From Paenibacillus sp. 1011MAR3C5 (GTDB lineage Bacteria > Bacillota > Bacilli > Paenibacillales > Paenibacillaceae), in NCBI RefSeq assembly GCF_003591485.1, contig NZ_QZCF01000002.1, positions 248,001 through 312,000 of the forward strand: a DNA stretch of 64,000 nt. The letters are read 5' to 3'. Under the pieces are notes generated by a model. It saw only the letters and a program-made list of their open reading frames with translations. It searched no databases and had not been told where the DNA came from. The number at the start of each line of letters is the position of its first letter. The stretch's first letter is position 1. Below, piece after piece: positions 1-8,997 of this stretch. Both the position numbers and the translations under genes were made by a program.

Positions 1-771
1 GTCGCTTGCTACGGCACGCCAGCTCACCGGGAAGTGATGCTCTCGCCGAAACATCTGGCTGTGAAAATTCCGGATGGCGTGTCCATGCAGGAAGCGGCAT
101 TCTCGGGAATCGGAGCCATTGCGATTCACGCTCTACGGCAAGCGGATCTGACCTTCGGCGAATCCGTTGTCGTACAAGGCGTAGGCATTCTGGGACAAAT
201 TATCGCGGCGATCGCTCATGCATCGAACTTCCGCGTCATTGGCCTCGACCCTATTGCCGAGCGCAGGGAGAAGCTGCTGGAGGCGGGAATCAGGTACGCG
301 TACAAGAGCGCCGATGAGATTAGCGAGTCGCTTAAGATTGCCACTATCGGCGGGAAAGGCGCAGATGCCGTGCTTGTATGCGCCAGCAACCGCAGCCATA
401 GCCATATCGATACGGCTATCGGCTGGCTTCGGGACCGGGGCAAGATCGTCGTCGTCGGTGATACGGGCTGCGACTTCAACCGGGACTTGCTGTTCGCGAA
501 GGAAGCAAGCGTTCACATCTCGCGGGCAGGCGGCCCAGGGCGCTACGAAGCCGATTATGAGCAGCTTGGATTCGATTATCCGATCGGATACATCAGATGG
601 ACAGAGGGGCGCAACATCGGGGACTTCCTGCGGATGATCGACGAGAGAAGAATTGATATTGCTTCCTTAATTACGGATGAAGTTTCCTTCGAAGCTCTTC
701 CTGAGCTTTATGAACGATACGAGCGCGAGCCGAACAAGATGCTGGGAATCGTCGTTCGATTCCATGACTAA
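1..771 (+). CDS. MDR (zinc-type alcohol dehydrogenase-like) oxidoreductase, C-terminal part
   Basis: The reading frame is open from base 1, so the N-terminus lies outside the window; about 256 residues remain. They hold the NAD(P)-binding half of a medium-chain dehydrogenase: a GVGILGQ dinucleotide-binding loop after VVVQ, an acidic IGLDP turn, and GRIVVVGD-like text (GKIVVVGD). The C-terminal wording (GGPGRYEADYEQ, YIRWTEGRN) resembles the bi-domain MDR/Gfo-Idh oxidoreductases, but the protein stops right after the MDR part. It probably oxidises or reduces a sugar or polyol for the cluster that follows. The next gene starts about 20 bases downstream. The substrate is unknown. Confidence 0.8.
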   Translation, partial: VACYGTPAHREVMLSPKHLAVKIPDGVSMQEAAFSGIGAIAIHALRQADLTFGESVVVQGVGILGQIIAAIAHASNFRVIGLDPIAERREKLLEAGIRYAYKSADEISESLKIATIGGKGADAVLVCASNRSHSHIDTAIGWLRDRGKIVVVGDTGCDFNRDLLFAKEASVHISRAGGPGRYEADYEQLGFDYPIGYIRWTEGRNIGDFLRMIDERRIDIASLITDEVSFEALPELYERYEREPNKMLGIVVRFHD

Positions 772-791
772 CGGGAGGAGTGAAAGCGCTT

Positions 792-1748
792 ATGCGAGAG
801 ATGGCGAGCACCGCCAAGGCGGCTAAGCGGCCGGAAGGATCGCGCCCGAAGTGGATTAGGACGTTCCTCCGCTACCGGTGGCTCTATCTGTTCATGGTGC
901 CGGGTCTGCTGTACTACCTCATCTTCCATTACGTGCCGATGTTCGGGCTTGTCGTCGCCTTCCAGGACTACAACCTGATGAAGGGCATATGGGGGAGCCC
1001 ATGGGTAGGCTTTGACAATTTCAGAACAGTCTTCTCATCACCGGACTTTCTCGTCCTGATGAAGAACACGATTATCTTGAGCGTCTACCGGATCGTGTTC
1101 AATATGTTTCCCGATTTGATTCTGGCGCTGATGCTGAACGAGATTCGGGTGCGCTGGTTCAAAAAGTGGATTCAGACGCTGACCTACGGTCCCCACTTCC
1201 TGTCGTGGATTATCGTATACGGCATTGTGTTTTCCTTCTTCGCACCGGGCTCCGGCCTCATCACGAACTTCATCCGCGATCTGGGCTGGACGCCAATCGA
1301 TGTCCTGACTAGCTCGGAATGGTTCCGGACTTTGCTGCTAAGCACGGATATATGGAAGAGTACGGGCTACGGGGCCATCATTTATTTGGCCGCGCTGGCG
1401 GGCATCAACAACGAGCTGTATGAATCCGCTGCCATTGACGGGGCGGGGCGCTGGAAGCAGATGTGGCATATTACGCTGCCGGGCGTGCGGGATGTCTTCA
1501 TCCTGCTGATTATTCTGCGGCTGGGCAATATTCTTGATGCCGGCTTCGAGCAAGTTTACATTTTCTTGAATGTACGCGTTTACGATGTTGGAGACATATT
1601 GGATACCTGGATTTTCAGAAGGGGTATTGAGCAGCTTGATTTTAGTGTTCCTGCAGCGGTTGGCGTCTTTAAATCCATCATCGGATTTGTGCTCGTCATC
1701 CTGGCGAACAAGCTGGCCAAGCGCTTCGGAGGGTCGGGCATATGGTAA
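792..1748 (+). CDS. ABC sugar transporter permease, LplB/MalF type
   Basis: Inner-membrane subunit of a carbohydrate ABC importer, with about six hydrophobic segments over 318 residues. The EAA loop for ATPase contact is visible near residues 215-235 (YESAAIDGAGRWKQMWHITLPG). The ending FGGSGIW is typical of LplB-type permeases. A GTG at 780 is in frame but directly abuts the GGGAGG at 773-778; the ATG at 792 leaves 13 bases and is preferred, with low certainty. It precedes a YtcP-type permease and a lipoprotein receptor. No ATPase gene is in the cluster; such importers usually share a housekeeping MsmX-type ATPase (family knowledge). Confidence 0.9.
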   Translation: MREMASTAKAAKRPEGSRPKWIRTFLRYRWLYLFMVPGLLYYLIFHYVPMFGLVVAFQDYNLMKGIWGSPWVGFDNFRTVFSSPDFLVLMKNTIILSVYRIVFNMFPDLILALMLNEIRVRWFKKWIQTLTYGPHFLSWIIVYGIVFSFFAPGSGLITNFIRDLGWTPIDVLTSSEWFRTLLLSTDIWKSTGYGAIIYLAALAGINNELYESAAIDGAGRWKQMWHITLPGVRDVFILLIILRLGNILDAGFEQVYIFLNVRVYDVGDILDTWIFRRGIEQLDFSVPAAVGVFKSIIGFVLVILANKLAKRFGGSGIW

Positions 1749-1772
1749 TGAAATGGCTGGAGGTGGTGGAGC

Positions 1773-2660
1773 ATGCCGTTCCTGTTCAAAAAATCGCTGT
1801 CTGACCGTGTGGCGGATGGAATTATCTACCTGGTGCTTGCGCTATTCGGTATTGCGACCCTGTTCCCGATTTACTACGTATTTGTCGTATCGATTACGCC
1901 ATATACAGAAGTGCTCAAAAACGGCGGGTTCCTGCTTATACCGAAAACAATTACATTTGACGCTTTCCAGGCAATTTTCAGCAGCGGAGTAGTGCCGCGC
2001 GCTTTGCAAATTACGGTATTCATTACCGTGTGCGGCACAGTGCTGAACCTGCTTGTTACGACGCTGCTTGCGTACCCGCTTTCAAAGAAATTTTTGCCGG
2101 GACGGAATCCCGTCCTGCTTGCGCTGATCTTCACGATGCTGTTCTCGGGCGGTCTGATTCCGACCTTCCTGACCGTCAAGGCGGTTGGCCTGATGAATAC
2201 GCTCTGGGCGCTTATTATCCCGGGTTTGGTCTCGACCTTTAACCTGTTGATTATGAAAACCTACTTTGAATCGCTGCCGCCGGAGATAGAAGAGGCGGCC
2301 AAGGTAGACGGCTGCGGCGATGCGCGGACCTTGATGTCCATTGTACTTCCGCTGTCGATGCCGATCATGGCGACGCTGGGCTTGTTCTACGGCGTCAACC
2401 ACTGGAACGCTTATTTTGGCGGCATCATGTATCTGAACGACCGGGAGCTCTACCCGCTTCAGGTCGTGCTGCGCAACATGATTATTACGCCGAGCGTAAG
2501 CCAGGAGCTGGCCGTTCCGCAAACTCAGCTGAGTGCGCTGCCTCCTGAATCTATCAAGATGGCGACGGTTGTCGTCGCGATTGTTCCGGTCCTTATCGTG
2601 TATCCTTTTCTTCAAAAATATTTCATTAAAGGGATGCTGCTTGGAGCTGTAAAGGGGTAA
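1773..2660 (+). CDS. ABC sugar transporter permease, YtcP/LplC (MalG) type
   Basis: Second permease of the importer, 295 residues with six predicted membrane helices. The EAA loop reads EEAAKVDGCGDARTLMSIVLPLS near residues 170-190. The C-terminus ends QKYFIKGMLLGAVKG, the signature of the YtcP/LplC group, in which the last residues are strongly conserved. It starts 24 bases after the LplB-type gene with GGTGGAGC ahead of the ATG, so the two are co-transcribed and probably form the heterodimeric channel. Confidence 0.92.
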   Translation: MPFLFKKSLSDRVADGIIYLVLALFGIATLFPIYYVFVVSITPYTEVLKNGGFLLIPKTITFDAFQAIFSSGVVPRALQITVFITVCGTVLNLLVTTLLAYPLSKKFLPGRNPVLLALIFTMLFSGGLIPTFLTVKAVGLMNTLWALIIPGLVSTFNLLIMKTYFESLPPEIEEAAKVDGCGDARTLMSIVLPLSMPIMATLGLFYGVNHWNAYFGGIMYLNDRELYPLQVVLRNMIITPSVSQELAVPQTQLSALPPESIKMATVVVAIVPVLIVYPFLQKYFIKGMLLGAVKG

Positions 2661-2801
2661 TGACATCAAGAAAGCAGATGAAGGGGGAATGTCCGGGCGC
2701 CTACGCGCGATTCTTCTATTAGAGAGAGACAAGAGCAGTGCCGCAGTAAGGAAAGAGCAGAAACCTTGAAACCTAACTCAACCTTTAGGAGGTCATGCAA
2801 C

Positions 2802-4418
2802 ATGAAAGGAACCAAATCATTATTATTGGTGCTTATGGCAATCATCCTTACACTGACAGCATGCAGCGGCAACAACAAGTCGAATGAGGAGCCTTCCTCG
2901 CAGCCATCCTCGAATACCGGAGGCGAGACATCCGAGCCGGAACGGGAGAAGATCAAGCTGAACTGGTTCGTGACCGCTTCGGCCGATGCGATTCTTCCGA
3001 AGGGCGACCAGGACTTTGTGAAAGCCGCGATCGATGAGAAGTTCAACGTCGACCTGAAGATCAACTACATGCCGTTCGGCCAGGACTACCAGAACAAACT
3101 GAACTCCATGGTAGCCTCCAGCGACATCCCGGATGTATTTTTCATCGACGGCATTTCCTCCAACCAGTACATCAAGGACGGCATTGCGCGCGATATGACG
3201 GGCATCGTCACGCCTGAGAATATGCCGAACTACTTCAAGTATTGGGTAAGCGAAGACGCGCTTCCGAAGTATCAGGTACAGGGCCAGTTCGCCAGAGCGC
3301 CGATTCCATTTGAGAAGTATTTCTACCGCTCCTACTATATCCGCCAAGACTGGCTGGATAAGCTTGGTCTGCCTATGCCGAAATCGTATGACGAGATGGT
3401 CAGTGTAATGCAGGCCTTCACGAACGACGATCCGGACGGCAATAGCAAAAAAGATACTTACGGCTTCACCGCCTTCGGCAACGGCACGAACATGTCGCTT
3501 GAATTCCCGACTTACGTCAAAAACGGCTTGTTCGGCGACTTCAATATTGTAGGCGACGAATTTATCGATACCCGTACCGATCTGAGAATGCAGCAGGTGC
3601 TGGAGGATACGAAAGCGCTGATTGGCTCGGGCGTCGTAGATCCGGACTGGCTGCTGAACAAAAACGGCCAGCAAATCGAAAAAGCGGTTCAAGGCAAAGT
3701 CGGCATCATTCTCGGCTTCGGCAAAAACCTGGCCTTCGACAACAACCCTGAAGGCTTGCAGATGAAAACAAAAGAAGTAACAGGCAACGCTGACGCGAAC
3801 TGGATGCCGTTCGATCCGTTCGCGGAAACCGGTACGTATATCGATCCGGTGCCAGGCAATCCGTTCCTGCTAAGCTCCAAGTCATCGGAAGATGCGATCA
3901 ACCGTTCCGTGGAAATTCTGGATTGGCTTGCGGGAGAAGAAGGCTTCCTGCTGACGCACTACGGCCGCGAAGGAAGCGAATATACGCGTGAAGGCTCGAC
4001 TATCACGCTGAATCAAGACGCGATCAAATCCAATATCACAGATAACGGCAACTTCCTGTCGGTCTACAACTGGTTCACGCCAATCTCTGGTCCGGAGGAA
4101 TTCGGCGTTATCGTAGCCGATCCGAACATAACCGACCGCGACCGCGCGATCGTAGAAACGATCACGTCCTATAAGATCGTTCCTTCTGTTGGCACTAGCA
4201 TGGTCGTCAAGGAAGGCATGGACCTCGGCGCGCTGCGCGCCAGAATGAACGAGCTTCAAGTCAAGATTATCTATGACGAGAAGGATGCGTCCAACTGGCC
4301 GAAATACCGCGAAGAGCTCATGACCAAATACGGCGGCAAAGAAATCTTTGAATTCTACGCAGAACAAGTAACGGAAGCAAGAGGACAATCCGTTGCGTTC
4401 AAAGCGGACAATAGCTAA
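2802..4418 (+). CDS. Extracellular solute-binding lipoprotein of the sugar ABC importer
   Basis: A 538-residue receptor of the LipO/YtcQ class, about 100 residues longer than ordinary sugar-binding proteins, as is usual for oligosaccharide receptors paired with LplB/YtcP permeases. A lipoprotein signal peptide is clear: MKGTK, a hydrophobic stretch, then LTAC with the acylated Cys at residue 21, followed by a Ser/Glu/Asn-rich linker. The ATG at 2802 has AGGAGGT 8 bases upstream; an upstream in-frame start at 2766 lacks one. Predicted to be anchored outside the membrane and to deliver ligand to the two permeases. The ligand cannot be read from sequence. Confidence 0.9.
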   Translation: MKGTKSLLLVLMAIILTLTACSGNNKSNEEPSSQPSSNTGGETSEPEREKIKLNWFVTASADAILPKGDQDFVKAAIDEKFNVDLKINYMPFGQDYQNKLNSMVASSDIPDVFFIDGISSNQYIKDGIARDMTGIVTPENMPNYFKYWVSEDALPKYQVQGQFARAPIPFEKYFYRSYYIRQDWLDKLGLPMPKSYDEMVSVMQAFTNDDPDGNSKKDTYGFTAFGNGTNMSLEFPTYVKNGLFGDFNIVGDEFIDTRTDLRMQQVLEDTKALIGSGVVDPDWLLNKNGQQIEKAVQGKVGIILGFGKNLAFDNNPEGLQMKTKEVTGNADANWMPFDPFAETGTYIDPVPGNPFLLSSKSSEDAINRSVEILDWLAGEEGFLLTHYGREGSEYTREGSTITLNQDAIKSNITDNGNFLSVYNWFTPISGPEEFGVIVADPNITDRDRAIVETITSYKIVPSVGTSMVVKEGMDLGALRARMNELQVKIIYDEKDASNWPKYREELMTKYGGKEIFEFYAEQVTEARGQSVAFKADNS

Positions 4419-4422
4419 TGGA

Positions 4423-4469
4423 ATAGAGGGAGATGGAGAGTCGCGATATGCCGGCTCTCCTCTCTCTAT
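4423..4469 (+). promoter_or_regulatory. Intercistronic hairpin after the binding-protein gene
   Basis: The arm at 4423-4440 pairs with 4455-4469 (GGAGAG with CTCTCC at the top, ATAGAG with CTCTAT at the base, small bulges between). There is no T-run after it. It sits 5 bases past the receptor gene's stop. Such structures often protect the abundant receptor mRNA from 3' decay or reduce read-through into the next gene; that role is inference. Confidence 0.5.
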
Positions 4470-4496
4470 CCGCATAAGGGAGAAGGAGGCTTCATC

Positions 4497-6572
4497 ATGG
4501 ACTACAATACCGGAGCATCCATGGTCCGGGTACCGACGGTCAAGGCTCTGAAGGCGCTGCCGGAGGCGTGCAGGATTCCGGGAGGCTCCGTCTGGGTTGA
4601 AGGTTATGAGGAGGCGGGAGACGCGGGAGCCAAGCTGGTGTATTGGTCGCCGGCATGCAGGACCCCGGATAATGGCGGAACCGTCCACGCGCCTGCGGAC
4701 GGAGGAGAAGGACGGTGGCAGGTCAGACATGACGGGGTAGGGCGCTTCAGCTGGTTCGGACATTTCGATGCCGACCGGGCAGCGGACGACGCCTTGGACG
4801 CCATGGTGAACGATCCTGCCATCCGTCGGATCGAGGCAGGCTCGGATTTGCGTTTTGTGAAGCGCCATCAATTCGGCCGAAGCCGCATAGAGCTGGATTT
4901 TGGCGGCTTCTCGGTCTATACGGAAGGCATGGAGGATGCGCCTGACAATGATCCTTTTGCCGCGCTTCTATTGTTCAGGGGCCATCTAACCGGCGCGGAG
5001 CAGACAATCCGGCTGACGGAGCCGCTCGCGGAGATGGATGAAAGATTTCCGGTTGCCGATACGGAAGCGTTCACGGCAGGGGATTGGTGGATCGTCCGCT
5101 GCGACCGTCTGAGCGGCGGGGCGGAGCGCGAGCTAGAGAAGATGCTGCGGGTAACCGAGGTGCTGGATGACGGGCGTGTGCGATTCGATTATAAAAATGG
5201 CTGGAGGCTGGAAGCCGGACGGGAGATCAGCTACCGCAAGGTGGAGCCGGTCGTCGGAGCAAGCGTACGCCGCATGAAATTCCACGGGGCGGGTACGACG
5301 ATGGCTGAGGGCTCTCATCCGGTAGCCTACGAGTTTGCAGCGGAATGCCATGTCTCAGACATTGACGCTTACCGTACATTCTGGCCCGTCATTATGCGGC
5401 GCTACTGCTCTCACTATGTGACGGAGCGGTGCAAGCTGACCAATCCCGTCGAGGTGCTGATCGGCGGCACAGGCTACTTGACGCAGCAAATCTATTGCTT
5501 GTACGGAGTTGTAAGAGACTGTCTTACAAGCAATGGCAGACACTTGAACGATTTTACGGGTTCCGCTTACGGCTATGTGGAGAATTGTCATGCCGACGGC
5601 GATGATCTGGGCGCGTTCGTGACGCATGGCCAATATGAGCATGACCTGACGTATGTGGGCAATTCCGGGCTAATGTCCTTTGCCAACAGCGGTCCAACTT
5701 GGGGGGAGAGCGCCAAGCGGATTACCGTAAAGCAGCATGTCGGCTCCTGGTTCATCGCCCATCGGAAGGTGACGGATCTGACGCTGGAGGATGTGCATGT
5801 GTTCAAGCGGGACGGGGTCGAGAATTCGTCCAATACCGGCTCGTTCTGGCTCAATGCAGACGGCGTACAGATGAAGAACTGCACGGCGGAGGCAATGGTC
5901 CGGTTCGTGCAGGTATCGGATCGCTCTGCAAGGCCGAATGTGGCGGAGAACTGCTCCTTTACCATTACGAAGGGACGAAGGCTGTCGCATGAGGGGGTTG
6001 AAGGCAAGCTGCAATTCGTAAGATGCCGCTTCCACGGCCTGGACGGGAATCGCTTTGAAGGCAAGGGCGAGCTGAGCTTCCGCGATTGCCAGTGGCAGGG
6101 AACAAGCGAGCAGTCCGATACAATGACCTTAGCAAGCTCAAGCTTCAGCTTCGTAGGCGGCAGTATGGACAACACAGGCGTCAAGGTGGTTGGTGCGGGA
6201 GCTAAGCGAATCGAGGTAGCTGGCGGCGCGCGGTTAAACGGCACCAATGCGGTCAAGGCATTTTTGATACGGGAAGCGCCCGGCGGAGAACAAGGAACAA
6301 CGGAGTGGCGGTTGACGGGCTATGCAAGCCGGGCATCCGATAGCGAGACGGCGCATGTCCAGCTAATCGGACCGTCCCATGCATATGTGGCAAACGGCGT
6401 CACGTTCGAGGGCGGCCGCTTTCATTGCCCCGACGATGCGTTCGAGGGCGGCGGCTATATGCTGCACAAGGATAATATCGAGCTGAATGTCAGCCGCGAG
6501 GTCATGCCGGCCGAACGAAGCGGCGTTCAGCACGCAGATCATAATATGAACATCACTACTGGAGGGTATTGA
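4497..6572 (+). CDS. Right-handed beta-helix protein, tailspike/pectate-lyase-superfamily-like
   Basis: A 691-residue protein with AAGGAGG ahead of its ATG. Residues ~10-110 resemble the entry region of phage tailspikes and Pectate_lyase_3 proteins: a valine-rich start, GSVWVEGY, DNGGTVH, GRW, then a WFGHFDAD...ADDALDAM block matching the usual 'FGA-GDG-DDT-ALQ' theme. Residues ~230-560 carry short alternating strands with N/G/D turns as in a parallel beta-helix. No signal peptide or transmembrane segment is seen, so the protein may act inside the cell on imported oligosaccharide. It lies between the importer and the catabolic enzymes. Polysaccharide lyase, glycosidase or epimerase are all possible; the specificity is unknown. 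Confidence 0.7.
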   Translation: MDYNTGASMVRVPTVKALKALPEACRIPGGSVWVEGYEEAGDAGAKLVYWSPACRTPDNGGTVHAPADGGEGRWQVRHDGVGRFSWFGHFDADRAADDALDAMVNDPAIRRIEAGSDLRFVKRHQFGRSRIELDFGGFSVYTEGMEDAPDNDPFAALLLFRGHLTGAEQTIRLTEPLAEMDERFPVADTEAFTAGDWWIVRCDRLSGGAERELEKMLRVTEVLDDGRVRFDYKNGWRLEAGREISYRKVEPVVGASVRRMKFHGAGTTMAEGSHPVAYEFAAECHVSDIDAYRTFWPVIMRRYCSHYVTERCKLTNPVEVLIGGTGYLTQQIYCLYGVVRDCLTSNGRHLNDFTGSAYGYVENCHADGDDLGAFVTHGQYEHDLTYVGNSGLMSFANSGPTWGESAKRITVKQHVGSWFIAHRKVTDLTLEDVHVFKRDGVENSSNTGSFWLNADGVQMKNCTAEAMVRFVQVSDRSARPNVAENCSFTITKGRRLSHEGVEGKLQFVRCRFHGLDGNRFEGKGELSFRDCQWQGTSEQSDTMTLASSSFSFVGGSMDNTGVKVVGAGAKRIEVAGGARLNGTNAVKAFLIREAPGGEQGTTEWRLTGYASRASDSETAHVQLIGPSHAYVANGVTFEGGRFHCPDDAFEGGGYMLHKDNIELNVSREVMPAERSGVQHADHNMNITTGGY

Positions 6573-6574
6573 AC

Positions 6575-7231
6575 ATGAACGATCAACAACTTTTTGAGCA
6601 AATGGAGTCTTTGCTATACGCGGCGGTAATCTCCGACACACTGGATGAGCTGGGTTACCGCAATCAAGTCATGCGCGAAAATATTAATCCGATTGTCAAC
6701 GATTGGGTAGTGGCAGGCCGTGCAAAAACAATCCTGTCTGTGGACGTGCACTATGTGCCGGAAGACCCGTATGCGAAAGAAATAGAAGCGGTAGACAGCG
6801 TGAAGCCAAACGAAGTGGTCATCGGCTGTACGAATGAGTCCAAGCAGAATGGGCTATGGGGCGAGCTGTTATCCACCGCTTCGAAGATGCGCGGCGCAAG
6901 AGGTGCGATCGTGGACGGCTTGATCCGCGATACAAAAAAAATCGAAGAGCTGGGCTTCCCGGTATTCGCAACCGGCACGAAGCCGGTCGACTCGCAGGGC
7001 AGAGGGCTGGTCATCGACTATGATATTCCCGTTCTGTGCGGCGGTGTTATGGTGCATCCAGGCGATGTGATCTTCGGAGACCGGGACGGTGTTGTCGTAA
7101 TCCCTCAAGCGCTGGTGGATGACGTGTTCAAGCGCGCAATGGATAAGGTAACACGCGAGAATCATACGCGCGACGAGCTGCTGCAGGGCCGCACGCTGCG
7201 TGAAGTGTATGACAAATACGGCGTGCTGTAA
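6575..7231 (+). CDS. RraA-family protein (HMG aldolase / oxaloacetate decarboxylase-like)
   Basis: A 218-residue protein with the RraA signatures: GARGAIVDGLIRD, where the Arg-Asp contributes to the active site; PVFATG; and HPGDVIFGDRDGVVVIP. Relatives either cleave 4-hydroxy-4-methyl-2-oxoglutarate and related 2-keto acids with a divalent metal, or act as RNase E inhibitors in Proteobacteria. The metabolic role is far more likely here, for example cleaving or decarboxylating a keto-acid product. A TTG at 6569 is in frame, but the GGAGGG at 6561-6566 is 8 bases from the ATG at 6575, so that start is used. Confidence 0.85.
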   Translation: MNDQQLFEQMESLLYAAVISDTLDELGYRNQVMRENINPIVNDWVVAGRAKTILSVDVHYVPEDPYAKEIEAVDSVKPNEVVIGCTNESKQNGLWGELLSTASKMRGARGAIVDGLIRDTKKIEELGFPVFATGTKPVDSQGRGLVIDYDIPVLCGGVMVHPGDVIFGDRDGVVVIPQALVDDVFKRAMDKVTRENHTRDELLQGRTLREVYDKYGVL

Positions 7232-7258
7232 AAAGCGCTGGCGAAGGGGCGAACCGGC

Positions 7259-8020
7259 ATGAGGCTGCAAGGAAAAAGAGCGGTAGTGACAGGCGCCGCG
7301 CGCGGCATCGGTCTTGCGATCGCCGAGCGGTTCCTGCAAGAAGGCGCAAGTGTCGTGCTGATTGACCGGGACGGCGGCGAATTGGAGGCTGCGCTTCAAA
7401 GCTTGGCTGCCTACGATGGGCGTGTTGCGGCGGAGGTTTGCGATCTGCGGAGCCTTCCGGAGCTGGAGCATGCGGCTGTATCCGCGTTCGGCCGATTCGG
7501 CGGGGTTGATATTCTGGTCAACAACGCCGGAATCGCCTTCCGCGAGCCGTTCATGAGCATCTCGATGGAGCGGTGGGAGGCCGTATTTGACGTCAATGTA
7601 CGAGCCGTATTCCGACTGGGACAACTGGCTTCCGAATGCATGGCGAGGCAGGGGACGGGGGGCGTCATTCTTAATACGAGCTCCAAGAACGGACTGTCCG
7701 CTAGCGGCGAGCTTGCCCATTACAATGCGTCGAAGGCAGCGGTAATCCTCCTGACAGAATCGATGGCGGTGGAGCTGGCCGGCTTCGGCATCCGTGTCAA
7801 CGCGGTTGCGCCGGGCTTCGTCGATACGCCGCTCGATCGCAAGCTGCGTGAAGAGAACGGCCTGCCGGCGTATTCGGAGCATACTCCGATGAAGCGCGGG
7901 GGCAGCGTGAGGGAGATTGCGAATGCTTTTCTGTTCCTCGCATCGGACGAAGCGTCCTATATTACGGGCACGACGCTGCGAGTGGATGGAGGACATTTGG
8001 CGAACGGCAGCGAATTGTGA
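7259..8020 (+). CDS. SDR-family NAD(P)-dependent dehydrogenase
   Basis: A classical short-chain dehydrogenase of 253 residues. It has TGAARGIG cofactor loop at residues 11-18, an IDRDG turn after beta-2 that favours NAD(H), NNAG near 85, and the catalytic Ser...Tyr-x-x-x-Lys with YNASKAA near 157. FVDTP and SYITGTTLRVDGG are family-typical. In the cluster it probably oxidises the sugar to a lactone or the deoxy-keto acid to a diketo acid. Which of the two SDR proteins does which step cannot be told from sequence. Confidence 0.88.
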   Translation: MRLQGKRAVVTGAARGIGLAIAERFLQEGASVVLIDRDGGELEAALQSLAAYDGRVAAEVCDLRSLPELEHAAVSAFGRFGGVDILVNNAGIAFREPFMSISMERWEAVFDVNVRAVFRLGQLASECMARQGTGGVILNTSSKNGLSASGELAHYNASKAAVILLTESMAVELAGFGIRVNAVAPGFVDTPLDRKLREENGLPAYSEHTPMKRGGSVREIANAFLFLASDEASYITGTTLRVDGGHLANGSEL

Positions 8021-8099
8021 GGTAGCCGCAAAGCCGACTATCAACCTTGTCCGGTTGGCTGGAAGCAGCGGACAGCATGAGCAAGGGAGATGGATAAGT

Positions 8100-8978
8100 G
8101 TGAAAATCAACTTGAACCTGATACTGGATGCAAAAGCTTCATTAGGGGAAGGCCCGCATTGGGATCATGAGACAAAGCAATTATATTTTGTAGATATTGA
8201 AGGGAAAGCGGTGCATGTCTTTCATACCGTCTCGCATGCCCATGAGCTGCATCGCTTTGAGAAACGGGTCAGCTCCGTAATTCCAGCGACGGATGACTCG
8301 CTTATAGTGACGCTGGATGACGGGATATACAGGTATTACCCTCATTCCGGGGAGCTGGAAGCGATCGCGCATATCGAAGCGGATATGCCGGACAACCGGT
8401 TTAATGATGCCAAATGCGATCCTGCCGGCAGACTTTGGGCGGGGACGATGAGCATAGGCCACGCCAAGGATCAAGGCAGCCTCTACAGGCTGGAGCGATG
8501 CAGCGAGCCTGTGCGCGTCGTAACCGGCGTAGGCTGCTCCAACGGCCTCGCTTGGGATGAGAGCAAGGGATGCATGTACTATATCGATACGTTAAAGCTT
8601 GGGGTAGACCGATTCCGTTACCATAGCGGCACTGCCGAAATCAGCGGGCGCGAGACGGTGATTGAATGGCCGCCTGCAGAAGGTTATCCCGACGGCATGA
8701 CGATAGACAACGAGGGCATGCTCTGGATTGCGCATTGGGGCGGCGGCAAAGTGTCGCGCTTCGATCCCGATACCGGCAAGCGGCTGGCGGAGATCGAAGT
8801 GCCAGCGCTTTACGTTACGTCCTGCGTATTCGGCGGCGAACGCCTTGATGAATTATATATAACGACGGCGAGAGTCGTCCTGTCGGAAGACGAGCATGCC
8901 TTATATCCTCATGCAGGCGGCGTCTTTATGGCGAAGCCAGGCGTGAGGGGGACGCCTTCCAGACGATTCGTGCTTTAA
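8100..8978 (+). CDS. SMP-30/gluconolactonase-family lactonase
   Basis: A 292-residue six-bladed propeller enzyme. The metal-binding Glu is in LGEGPHW near residue 18; RFNDAKCDPAGRLWAGTM and YPDGMTIDNEGMLWIAHWGGG carry the conserved Asn and Asp ligands. Family members open sugar lactones to aldonic acids with a divalent cation. The start is GTG at 8100: AAGGGAGA lies 9 bases upstream, and the longer frame back to 7917 lies in the previous SDR gene. The pairing with sugar dehydrogenases supports an aldonolactone as substrate. Confidence 0.88.
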   Translation: MKINLNLILDAKASLGEGPHWDHETKQLYFVDIEGKAVHVFHTVSHAHELHRFEKRVSSVIPATDDSLIVTLDDGIYRYYPHSGELEAIAHIEADMPDNRFNDAKCDPAGRLWAGTMSIGHAKDQGSLYRLERCSEPVRVVTGVGCSNGLAWDESKGCMYYIDTLKLGVDRFRYHSGTAEISGRETVIEWPPAEGYPDGMTIDNEGMLWIAHWGGGKVSRFDPDTGKRLAEIEVPALYVTSCVFGGERLDELYITTARVVLSEDEHALYPHAGGVFMAKPGVRGTPSRRFVL

Positions 8979-8997
8979 CAACAAGGAGGCATTGGTT

